DNA from: Chondrosia reniformis
Taxonomy: Eukaryota > Porifera > Demospongiae > Chondrillida > Chondrillidae
Direction: 5' to 3'
NCBI GenBank assembly: GCA_947172415.1
Contig: OX359189.1
Location: 1,572,501 to 1,636,500, forward strand
DNA: 64,000 nucleotides
This document shows positions 23,777-34,036 of the stretch, in pieces. The position numbers were made by a program, and so were the translations under genes. The notes beneath the pieces are model-generated. The model worked only from the letters and a program-made list of their open reading frames with translations. It was not told where the DNA came from and did no database searches. The stretch's first letter is position 1. Every line of letters begins with the position of its first letter.

Positions 23777-24760
23777 GTATTATTTTGCCATCAACATCTT
23801 CAATGTGTTCCCAAATACCTCAACAGTCTCCAAATACTCCTCCAGTTGAACACCAGGCTGGGCCATCTTCCTCACCTGGAAGGTCCCACTCCTCTCTCCT
23901 TCCTGTAACACAGGCAGATCCATCTTCCTCACCCGGAAGGCCCCACTCCTCTCTCCTTCCTGTAACACAGGCAGGTCTGCCTTCAGGAGAGGAAACACTT
24001 CAATTACAACACATTCAGCAGCTGAGACACTCCAGTGCAACACATCACATGAGACATCCAGCTCAATCCAACCTGACACTGGGAAATTGGCCATCAGTAC
24101 CATCTCTACAAGGGACTTATTATAACCCATCGCCAACTCCCAACTCACAAGTGGCTGGTTATTTCGGACTACCTTTAGCAAACCCTCCCTATCATTCAAA
24201 TCCATATTTTAGTCACATTGCTCAGCCATACCAGAGGCAGCAACTAGCACCACATCCCTCAGCTCCTGAGGGGGAACTCCCTTCCCAACAGTTAGCACCA
24301 CAAACACTCCCTTTACCTCAAAGAAGACTTACAATGCAATCACAATATGTCCCGCAGGAGATGGGCAATAGTGTAATGTACCAACACACCACACCCTCCA
24401 ACCATCCCCAGACACACCCTCCAGTGATACAATACCTACAAGGACCACGCCCTCCAGCCACACCCCCTAGGTCACATGTGAGCCCTCATTCAGAGCAGCA
24501 GATGACAAGACCTCCTCAGCTGTCAGTACCTACAGAGAAACATCAATCTCAAGTGGACCCATTCCCTCACTACTTACGTCCTCCTGTTATAAGTGCTCTG
24601 TTTCTAGAAGAACCTCATCAGACGAGTCCAAGATCCTCTCAGTTACCTCATCAGACGAGTCCAAGATCCTCTCAGTTACCTCATCAGACGAGTCCAAGAT
24701 CCTCTCCGTTACCTCATCAGACGAGTCCAAGATCCTCTCCGTTACCTCATCAGACGAGTC
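23777..24760 (+). CDS. NLR-1 Pro/Ser/Gln-rich linker exon, 5' part
   Basis: An open frame of about 328 codons after an acceptor at 23776 joins the CARD exon in phase. It contains two near-identical units reading SSPGRSHSSLLPVTQA, then low-complexity Pro/Gln/His sequence, and ends in 33-bp repeats encoding HQTSPRSSQLP/HQTSPRSSPLP. It is broken at 24760 by the LTR element. The second half resumes at 29185 in the same reading frame once the element and one AGTC copy are removed, and ends at a donor at 29538. It looks like a disordered linker. Confidence 0.7.
24609..24760. repeat. 33-bp coding minisatellite, left of LTR insertion
   Basis: Units of CATCAGACGAGTCCAAGATC plus CTCTCCGTTACCT encode an 11-residue repeat. 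The array continues at 29181 after the inserted element. Confidence 0.9.
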
Positions 24761-24966
24761 TGTAGCATAGTAACTAACTAACTACTGCATGCATAATAAA
24801 CATCCTGTGATGATTTTATATTGCTGCTGTATCTGTTGGTTTGTAATTTAGCTTTCTAGAACTTTCTGTGATGTATATATGCTATTGTACAGAACTTAAT
24901 AATGATCTTTACCCGAAAGTGACTCGAGTACGGTTAAGTAGTGTTACGATAATATAACTCGTCACA
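24761..24966 (+). repeat. 5' LTR (206 bp)
   Basis: Begins TGTAGCATAGTAACTAAC and ends AACTCGTCACA. It matches 28975-29180 except for A versus G in GCATGCATARTAAAC. It should carry the element's promoter and polyadenylation signals. Confidence 0.95.
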
Positions 24967-24967
24967 T

Positions 24968-24984
24968 TGGTGACCCTGACGTTC
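24968..24984 (+). promoter_or_regulatory. primer binding site, tRNA-Trp type
   Basis: TGGTGACCCTGACGTTC starts two bases after the 5' LTR. The complement of the conserved eukaryotic tRNA-Trp 3' end is TGGTGACCCCGACGT, one mismatch over 15 bases. Trp priming is known for CsRn1 and Kabuki-type elements. Confidence 0.7.
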
Positions 24985-25007
24985 TATACCTGATACTGCT
25001 GATCTCG

Positions 25008-25812
25008 ATGGCAACTCCGCAACCCGAAGGGACAAACCAACCAGCCGTGAGTCTTGCTGCCGTTTCCGTCAAGATTCCCCCGTTTTGGCCTGCTGATCCA
25101 CAAGTCTGGTTCGCCCAAGTTGAGGCCCAATTCACAACCCGCAATATCAGCTCGCAGAAAACGCGCTTCGACTATGTTGTCGCCTCTCTTGCCCCCGAAT
25201 TTGCTACGGAAGTCCGCGATCTTATCCTCAAACCGCCAGAGGAAGACCCTTATGACGCCCTTAAGGAACAACTAATCCGCCGCACAGCGGCCTCAGAACA
25301 ACGCCGTCTTCAAATGCTTTTTAACACTGAGGAACTTGGCGACAGGAAGCCAACTCAACTTCTGCGACGGATGCAACAACTCCTAGGTGACTCCGCAGGA
25401 CCAGAGCCAGATAGCTCCTTCCTTAGGGAACTCTTCTTGCAGCGCTTACCAGGTAGTGTTAGGATGGTTTTAGCCTCTACAGGTAACGCTATGTCCCTCG
25501 AGGCTCTTGCCCAAATGGCGGACAAAATTGTAGAAGTTGCAACGCCTACGATCTCCGCAATTAACGCCCCCCCATATTTCATCGGAAGTGGACCAGCTAC
25601 GGAAGGAAGTTGCACACCTCAGAGAGATTATCTCCTCCCTTAACACATCACCGGGTAGCTCCAGACCCTCTCGCTCAAGAGGACGCTCGCCCAGCCCACA
25701 CCCAGCCAATTCTACTCCTGCCACTTGTTGGTATCATCGACGGTTTGGGGAAAAAGCTCACAAGTGCAACTCACCTTGTGACTATTCGGGAAACGAGCCG
25801 GCCAGTCGCTAG
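25008..25812 (+). pseudogene. LTR element gag, frameshifted
   Basis: Structural capsid gene. The first frame (25008-25643) encodes [20 protein letters not shown], a typical gag start, through [15 protein letters not shown] and [13 protein letters not shown]. Similarity then continues in another frame (to 25812) with [20 protein letters not shown] and the zinc-box sequence CWYHRRFGEKAHKCNSPC. The switch lies near a run of seven C at 25566-25572, so a one-base slip in a homopolymer is the likely cause. Programmed frameshifting is less likely because the shift is inside gag. Confidence 0.8.
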
Positions 25813-28800
25813 TGGCGACGAGCGCTACTGGCCTACAATCAAGTTGCCTCTTCTTTATTAAGGAACGAGTAACTGGTATGCATTTTCTGGTGGACACAGG
25901 AGCTGAGGTGAGTGTTATTCCTAGATCTTTTACTGCAGGTACCCCTCAATCCTCTCCACAACCAGGGCTCACCTTACAAGCAGTCAACCACTCCCCTATT
26001 ATGACTTTTGGTAATTGCTCCATTACTCTCAACATTGGTTTACGTCGCTCCTTTCGTTGGATGTTTGTCATAGCCGATGTGAAACATGCTATATTAGGTG
26101 CTGACTTTCTTCGTCATTACAACCTCTTGGTGGATGTCAAACACAGTGCCTTAATAGACACCCTCACACACCTGCAGGTACATGGTTTACTGACTCAGGA
26201 AGCATCTCCCAGCCCCAGTCTACCAGATGTAGTTCCTCAGGATGTGTTTGCAACCATTCTGGCTGAATTCCCGTCCATTGTTCGCCCCCACCACAAGGAA
26301 CAGCCCCTACAGCATGGAGTAACCCATCATATTAATACTACTGGTCCCCCAGTCAGTGCCCGCCCTCGTCGGTTGCCTCCTGAGCGCCTACATATTGCCC
26401 GTCAGGAATTCAACCGTATGTTGGATTTGGGAATTATTCAGCCTTCTTCCAGTTCCTGGGCCTCACCTCTGCACATGGTCCCCAAGAAGACACCTGGAGA
26501 CTGGCGCCCTTGTGGAGACTATAGGGCACTTAACGCCATCACGCAACCCGACTGCTATCCCATCCCTCACATACAGGACTTTGCCGCATCCCTCCATGGA
26601 GCCACCATTTTCTCTAAATTAGATCTGGTACGTGCTTACCATCAAATCCCTGTGGAGTCCGTTGATGTTCCAAAGACTGCTGTCATCACACCATTCGGCT
26701 TGTTTGAGTTTCTACGCATGCCATTTGGCTTGCGCAATGCCGCTCAGACCTTCCAGCGTTTTATTGATCAGGTCCTACATGGTTTGCCCCACAGCTACGC
26801 CTATATTGATGATATCCTCATTGCTAGTACCACCAAAGAAGACCATAAAGTCCACCTCCGACAGGTCTTCACACGTCTCAGAAAGCATGGGATCCTGATT
26901 AACCCCTCCAAGTGTGTCCTTGGTGCAGAGTCACTGGAGTTCCTCGGGCATCATGTGGACAGACATGGTATTCAACCAGTAGAGGGGAAAGTGACAGTTA
27001 TCCGACAGTTTCCTCAGCCCACCACCCAGTGCAAATTACGTCAGTTTTTAGGATTGATCAACTTTTACCATCGCTTCATCCCTGACTGTGCAAAGATCCT
27101 ACAACCACTTAATGTACTACTAGCTGTCCCGTCTAAAGGTGAAGACAAACACCTAATTTGGACGGAACAGGCTGTTTCTGCCTTTAACCAGGTAAAGGAG
27201 GCTCTAGCCAAGGCCACCCTTCTATTTCATCCACAACCTGATGCCCCCACTTGCCTCATTACTGACGCATCAGATGTGGCTGTCGGTGCTGTACTACAAC
27301 AACTTATAGGAGCAGTGTGGAGCCCTATTGCTTACTTTTCTAGAAAACTTCAGCCAGCTGAAACTAAGTATAGCACCTTCGACCGTGAGCTCCTAGCTAT
27401 CTATTTAGCAATCAAGCACTTTCGTCACTTTGTGGAAGGTAGGACATTTCATGTGATTACTGACCACAAACCCCTTACCTTTGTTTTCTCCATCCAGACT
27501 AAGCAGCATTCTCCTCGGCAGATACGACACCTGGACTTCATTTCACAGTTCACCACAGATATCCGGCATATCAAAGGTGTAGACAACACGGCAGCTGATG
27601 CCCTGTCCCGCCTGGAGCTGGATGCATTGCATGAAGCTGGAGTCCCGGCCATTGATTTCAGGGCCATGGCTAAAGCCCAAAGTGAGGATACAGCATTGCA
27701 TAATCGTGAGACCTCATCTTCCCTCACACTCCAGGAGGTTCCCAGTCCTACAGCAGATGTTACTTTGATGTGTGACACAACCACTGGAGTTCCCCGGCCC
27801 TATGTTCCACCTGAATTTCGTCGCAAGGTTTTTGACAGTTTGCATTCCTTATCCCATCCAGGTATCCGTGCTACTCAACGCCTGATAACAGCACGCTACG
27901 TCTGGCCTGGTATCAACAAGGATGTCCGCAAATGGGCCCAAGCTTGTCTTTAATGCCAACGATCAAAAGTACATCAGCACACAGTTACACCAACATCCAC
28001 CTTTGCAACTCCGGATGCCAGGTTTGACCATGTTCATATCGACATTGTTGGCCCACTACCATTAGTAAAAGGACACTCTTACCTCTTGACATGCGTTGAT
28101 CGTTTTACCCGTTGGCCAGAAGCTATTCCTCTAACAAACATCTCTGCAGAGACAGTAGCGCAAGCTTTTGTTTTGGGTTGGATTGCACGATTCGGTGTAC
28201 CCTCCACCATCACCACTGACCGAGGTGCTCAATTCGAGTCTGCCCTTTGGAGACAGTTGATGAACTTACTGGGATCTCACCGAATTCGAACAACCGCCTA
28301 CCACCCTTGTGCTAATGGATTAGTCGAGCGTTTACATCGACAGCTGAAAGCAGGACTGATGACTCACTTACCCCAAGTGCAGTGGATGGACTCACTACCT
28401 CTAGTACTCTTAGGTATTCGCACGGCATTGAAGGAAGACTTGAACTGTACCGTTTCAGAGTTGGTGTATGGCACCACCCTACGCTTACCAGGGGAATTTT
28501 TCAGCACCAGCCAGGACATTGACACTGTAGATCCGCTGGCCTATGTTTCACGCCTCAGGTGTTCCATGCAGCAACTTCGGGCTATACCACCCCATCATCA
28601 TTCTCAGCAGAAGGCACATGTGAGTCCAGCCCTTCATTCATGTACACATGTTTTTGTTCGTCGAGATGCCATACGTAGATCTTTACAGCACCCCTACGAT
28701 GGTCCTTTCAAGGTTCTTAAGAGATCTGATAAGTATTATACTGTCAGTGTCAAAGGACAGCAGCAAACCATCTCCTTAGATCGCTTAAAGCCAGCCCACC

Positions 28801-28937
28801 TTGACGTTTTGCTCCCTGCTTCAGACCAGCTGCAGTCTACCTCTCCCACATCTCCAGAGACCACATCATCAGAGTCACCGTTACGAACAACTCGTTCTGG
28901 ATGGCATGTTCATTTTCCGGACCGTTTCACTTTATAA
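25812..28937 (+). pseudogene. LTR element pol: protease, RT, RNase H, integrase; one stop
   Basis: A polyprotein in one frame, with no ATG clearly at its start (probably reached from gag by frameshift). Protease has [10 protein letters not shown]. Reverse transcriptase has [13 protein letters not shown] and YIDDILIAS. RNase H has [14 protein letters not shown] and [20 protein letters not shown]. The integrase zinc box begins [10 protein letters not shown] and is cut by TAA at 27951-27953, between its two final cysteines; the same frame continues for 327 codons. The integrase core has FDHVHIDIVG, TTDRGAQFE and NGLVERLHRQLK (D,D,E). No chromodomain is seen. The single stop makes this copy defective unless it is read through. 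Confidence 0.9.
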
Positions 28938-28961
28938 TGGATCATTCGTTAGCTACTCACT

Positions 28962-28971
28962 GGAGGGGGAG
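28962..28971 (+). promoter_or_regulatory. polypurine tract
   Basis: GGAGGGGGAG lies three bases before the 3' LTR, the usual plus-strand priming position. Confidence 0.8.
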
Positions 28972-28974
28972 TAC

Positions 28975-29180
28975 TGTAGCATAGTAACTAACTAACTACT
29001 GCATGCATAGTAAACATCCTGTGATGATTTTATATTGCTGCTGTATCTGTTGGTTTGTAATTTAGCTTTCTAGAACTTTCTGTGATGTATATATGCTATT
29101 GTACAGAACTTAATAATGATCTTTACCCGAAAGTGACTCGAGTACGGTTAAGTAGTGTTACGATAATATAACTCGTCACA
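28975..29180 (+). repeat. 3' LTR (206 bp)
   Basis: Same length as the 5' LTR with one visible substitution. It is followed by AGTC, the second target-site copy, and by the resumed NLR-1 coding repeat. Confidence 0.95.
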
Positions 29181-29475
29181 AGTCCAAGATCCTCTCCGTT
29201 ACCTCATCAGACGAGTCCAAGATCCTCTCCGTTACCTCATCAGACGAGTCCAAAATCCTTTCTGTTACCGCATCAGACAAGTCCAAGATCCTCTCTGTTA
29301 CCTCATCAGACCAGTCCAAGATCCTTTCCGTTACCTCATCAGACGAGTCCAAGATCCTCTCAGTTACCTCATCAGACGAGTCCAAGATCCTCTCCGTTAC
29401 CTCATCAAACAAGTCCAAGATCCTTTCCATTACCTCATCAGACGAGTTCAAGATACTCTCCGTTACCTCATCACT
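29181..29475 (+). repeat. 33-bp coding minisatellite, right of LTR insertion
   Basis: About nine further 33-bp units read HQTSPRSSPLP and variants (HQTSPKSFLLP, HQTSSRYSPLP) in the NLR-1 frame. They run into VAQENSVSLQSLMQSQQ and the donor at 29538. Confidence 0.9.
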
Positions 29476-29637
29476 CTATAAGACACGTTGCACAGGAAAA
29501 TTCAGTGTCACTCCAGTCACTAATGCAGTCTCAACAGGTTTGTTGTGTACGTATGTTATTCCATATCTCTCAGACCTTTAATTGTAAAGAGAGTGTATTC
29601 ACTTTATTCTCATTTCCTTCCTCATCTTGTCATACAG

Positions 29638-31316
29638 AGGGATATATCAGATACCTACCAGCCTCTCAGTGATCTCCTTCACAAGTACTACACTGATAAG
29701 ATGAAAGTGGTCCCCACTGATACAGATATCATGTTTATAGAGTTGGCTGTGGTTGGCAGAGAGAAGAGACTTCGCAAGAAACAAGATCTTTGTAACTTTC
29801 TACAAGCAGCTATTGAAGGAATAGACATTATTCATGAAAGGTCTAAAACAGTCCAATACAAGAAAATTTTAAGCTACGATGAGCAAAATTCTGGGAAACG
29901 AATTATAATCAGTGGAGCTCCTGGTTGTGGAAAGACAACCCTTTCTAGAAAGATCTGTAAAGACCTTTGTTCCCAGGAGCTGAAGAATGACTATAGACTA
30001 GTCATCCTGGTACACCTTCGTGAGTTAAGTCTGCATGTGAAAGAAGAAGAGCTCCAGCTTCACCATCTCCTAAAGAAGTATGCTTCTAATAGGGTGGACA
30101 TTCAGCTCATTAGCAGTACAATAGAGGAGACCAATGGTAAAGGAGTGATCCTTGTTCTAGATGGCTATGATGAGATATCAGATGATATGAAGAAGAGCCA
30201 ATTCATGCAGAACATTCTCAAAAGCTCTTCCCTGTATCTCAATGAGTGTGACATAGTCATCACCTCCTGCATGTCCTGTTACCATGCCAGAGCTCCTGTC
30301 AAGCCTGGAGGGACCTGGTGTCCATGTTGAAATACTGGGTTTCAAGACAAAGCAGATCCATTCATACATCAAGAGCTACTTTAACCAAAATGGGCAACTT
30401 GCAGCTAAACTGATAGAGAAACTGAAAGGTCTACCTTCAGTTTGTGGAATGTGTCGCATTCCAGTGATCCTCCAGATAGTCTGCCGAGTTCAGGAGTACT
30501 TGGGAGAAGCCGGCCTCCCTCATACAATGAGCGGAATCTATGAGAAATACATTTGTGGACAGTTGATAGAATTCATACAATCAGTTAATCCTCTGATCCA
30601 AGGAGTGTCTGTAACTGACCTTCTCAATCTTCCCAGTAATGTATTCCCTCACTTTAAAGAGCTGTGTGAAATGGCTTACAGGTTTTCTATCAATCAGAAG
30701 CTTGTACTGTTACAGAGTGACCTCTCTGATGCCCTAAGAGGCTCCGCCCACAGAGGAAGCATTTATGGTCTGTTATTTTCAGAGCAGGTAGATGAAATGT
30801 TTGTTGCCAACCTGCTTGAGTTGTACATGTTTACTCACAAAACAGTACAAGAGGCACTGGCAGCAGTTTATGTTGCTAAACAGACCCCAGAGAAACAGTG
30901 GGAGATCTGGAAGGAGCAGTTTGGAAGGACGGAGATGGTGGAGGTGTGGAAATTCTATTGCGGATTTACTAAACTACTCCACTTTGACCTCTTGAAGCTG
31001 GTTAATAGCAAGTCTCAGCAGTCAGAAAGAGAGAAGAAAGCTCTACCTCCCCTGCTGATGATCTCCCTTTATGAAGCTGACAGTTAAGATCTAGCTAGAA
31101 CAGTCTTCGCAGATGCCATGTTTAAGAGCATCACATTTTCATCATCTTCAGCATATGAGACAGCCATCTTGGGTTACTGTCTCCAATTCAACTCCAACAT
31201 TGAAAAGCTTGAGTTCAAAGCCAAAAGGTCTCCCATTCAAGTGGAACTTGCACTTCCAGCTGTACTAGCTCACAAGAACCTAAAGGAACTGAAAATACAG
31301 TCTCTTGGAAAGTCAG
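29638..31316 (+). CDS. NLR-1 NACHT exon with frameshift and stop
   Basis: A large exon homologous to 53059-54748. It begins [20 protein letters not shown]. Walker A is [10 protein letters not shown] (about 29908-29940) and Walker B is [13 protein letters not shown] (about 30142-30180). The NACHT module is a nucleotide-driven oligomerisation ATPase. Against the paralogue, extra TGCA near 30267-30271 moves the frame from the Walker B half to the distal half, losing the Arg-containing [10 protein letters not shown] segment. A TAA at 31085-31087 then replaces Glu. Beyond it the frame stays open to the donor at 31317. Two lesions in an otherwise near-identical exon suggest recent decay. Confidence 0.85.
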
Positions 31317-32524
31317 GTATGTTTGTATATATACTTTATATTTAATTATTACTCCAAGTAGAGGCCCAGTTCCTGCCAGCCTTATTCTTAACATAGAGAC
31401 CTCTCTTTCTGCTTCATTTAGCTTCTTTAAAATATTCCATGGCTTATATCATAAGCTCAAACCTTTAACATGTGATGAATTTTGTGATAATATTTTGTGT
31501 GGAAATATTTTGCTCCACCTGACATGAAAATATTTATACTGGAGATTTTCCAATTATTTTAAAACCTTAAAGTTGGCAATATGGCTGCACTTTGTGGCAG
31601 CTCACATGGCATGTAACAAATGTATTGCTAAAGTACGTATATGATAAGCGAGAAGACTTTAATTTTGATATAGTAAATTTCCCAGATAGATAGTAATACC
31701 CCAGCCTGTCTTTATTTCACAAGTAATCAGGTATTCCATGTAGAATATGTAGTGACTTCTCTAGTTTTCAGGCTAAAAGTTTGCAGTTATGCAATACACT
31801 GCATGGAATCTCCCTTAACAGCTACCTCCCAAAAGTGGCCACCTCCTTAATGCGTACACATTTCCGCAATCCTGTTTGAAATCCCATTAAGCCTAATACT
31901 TAAGCACCCTCCTAATTACAGACACATCTCTATTCCGTATTCCGGACATTTTTATTGGCCTCAACATATATTTTTGTATACATACGTTTATTCACTGTAT
32001 AATGCGGACAGTGCAACTAGACGTGAACATGTTACACACAAAGATCTAACCTGGGGGTATATTTAAGGACTGTCTTTTGTTACTCCATACTGTGTAATTA
32101 TCCCTCATCAACATACGTAACTACGCAGCAATGTTGTAAAATGGTGTGTTAGATTATTATTCATGTGTGTACATTTTGTGGTACAGTGTAACAGTGCTTG
32201 AAAATTTCTCCATTGTAAAAAAAGATTGCATTTATGGTATTCCTAATCCATTTCTATGAAATATTTACAATGCGATATTATTCTATCACAACTTGCTTGG
32301 ACAAAGCTAGTGCAGCTGGAATTGCAGTTGATAACCTTTTGACTTGTGAATACACATATTTCAAGTGACAAATTCAGCTGTCAAGGAAGTGTTAATGTCC
32401 TTTTCTGATCCAACCTCTATTCAAATCTTCTAAACAAAATCTACTTTGTGCTAGCTCATCTTCTATACACACATGCAAATACTATATACAAATTATATGT
32501 ACGTATGTACTTTATTTCTCATAG
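31317..32524. other. NLR-1 intron after the NACHT exon
   Basis: 1.2 kb of AT-rich sequence with canonical GT and AG ends. No gene or clear repeat was recognised. Confidence 0.5.
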
Positions 32525-33304
32525 ATTTGGATAAATTTGAGGAATGTCTGGAAGGTTGTGAATCCTCAAATCTCCAGACCCTCAAGATAGGTGATATGGC
32601 TGCAGAATTTGCTATTTCTGTGTTTCTATTGGTCAGCAAAATGCCATTTTTAACAGAAATTGAATATATAGGAAAGAAAGTGGCAGCTACAGAATATGAA
32701 AAAGGAATAAAAGAAGTATTGTATATTGCACTTTCCTCATCATGTGCATGCTTTACACTATACTTATATCAATGCAAGTGTTGTGAGATGTTGTAAGTAT
32801 AAGAATCATTGGAAAAATGTTTGGGACCTAGAAAGAACATCTATTTACTCCAGGTGTCTGCATTTTCCAAGTTTTACAAAAGCAGATCTCACTCAAAGTT
32901 ATTGACCAAATAACTAAATTCTTGTCCTGCTTGGGAGACCGAAGTCCTATCGAAATGGCATTCACTGGTTATCTGTTTACATCATAGCCTTTACACAAGA
33001 GTTCAATTGTTCTTCCCCTATTAATGTGTGATGTAATGTATTTATTATTCTCATGAATTCTACATTTGTAATATTTACAATACTATGTAGAATTGTAATT
33101 TTATCACTTTGCTTGTATTACTGCAGATTTCATGTGACCTGTCAACATGTGATTTGATTGAGAAATCTCTAAAGGAAAGTGCTTTAAAAACGTTTCATTT
33201 CAGCATCCGAGTACCAATTTTACTAAAGTTGATGGTGTCTGTTATATGTGGTCTGTTGTGCAACAACAATCTGGTTTACTGTCATCTAGAGAGTTTATTA
33301 CCAG
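32525..33304 (+). CDS. NLR-1 leucine-rich-type exons 5 and 6
   Basis: Exon 32525-32715 reads DLDKFEECLEGCESSNLQTL and is the counterpart of 54918-55093. Exon 33127-33304 reads ISCDLSTCDLIEKSLKESAL and ICGLLCNNNLVYCHLESLL, the counterpart of 55922-56102. The donor at 32716 keeps phase 0. Periodic Leu and short helix-strand units suggest degenerate leucine-rich repeats for ligand sensing, but no classic LxxLxL consensus is clear. Confidence 0.65.
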
Positions 33305-34036
33305 GTATGCTATATGTATATTGCTTGCATTTGTTCACTTTAACATAACATCATTAAATGAGGTTCAAATAAACCTTTGTGTGCCTTATTTATAACAACT
33401 GGTTTAAAGCCAATCTCAATGACAGTAGAGTAAATAAATTAATCAATCAAGTACATATAATTAAAATTAATCTTTGTATAACATGGGAATATACGTATTA
33501 CACGGTTTCATCTTAATCTTATAAAAATTAATGACATTTACAGTAGCTATCATTGTTGAAAATGCCTGTGGCAGTCCCTATCTTGTACTTATGTATGCTA
33601 ATTACTGGAAGATATTACACTAAATTTACCAGCAAAGACCAAAGGTCCTATTAAAGTTGAAAACACCATCTCCCAGTCATTCTACATATAATAACATCAA
33701 AACACCACAGACTGCTGTACTTCCACGATGATGAGTTTTGGATGACTGCCTTCAGCTTATTAATCCATCACAAGTGAAACACCCATTCACTTATGGCTTT
33801 ATAATAAGTACTTAAGGTGGAGGCTGCAGTGTGATTGAGTGCTGACAATATGTGTCTACATATTTCTGGTGCATGTGGTTACTCTGGCGTCACAGGTGTA
33901 TAGATCTTGAAGGAGGAAACTATAATTATAAGGATTGTCCATGCAATACAAAATGAAATTAGTGTTTCTCCAAACTGTCTGTCTAGATACTTTAATAGTC
34001 TAAAAATGAAATGTACATACGTATTTAAACACAGAA

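Larger units (their letters stand above)
24761..29180 (+). mobile_element. Ty3/gypsy LTR retrotransposon (CsRn1/Kabuki-like), recent insertion
   Basis: A 4420-bp element with 206-bp LTRs, TG...CA ends, and a 4-bp target duplication AGTC (24757-24760 and 29181-29184). The LTRs differ at one visible base, so the insertion is young. A primer site, gag, protease, reverse transcriptase, RNase H, integrase and a polypurine tract follow in the Ty3/gypsy order. The gag box C-x2-H-x9-C-x3-C and a tRNA-Trp-like primer site point to the CsRn1 group. A gag frameshift and an in-frame stop in the integrase zinc box suggest this copy is not autonomous. It inserted into the coding repeat of NLR-1. Confidence 0.93.

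Noticed and set aside
23780..24205. 141-codon minus-strand frame
   Set aside because: Antisense of the NLR-1 Pro-rich linker, which is phase-linked to flanking exons.
27449..27784. Minus-strand frame inside pol
   Set aside because: Shadow of the RNase H/integrase region of the LTR element.
25008..28937. Host gene derived from gag or pol
   Set aside because: Intact near-identical LTRs and a target duplication show an ordinary recent insertion, not a domesticated gene.
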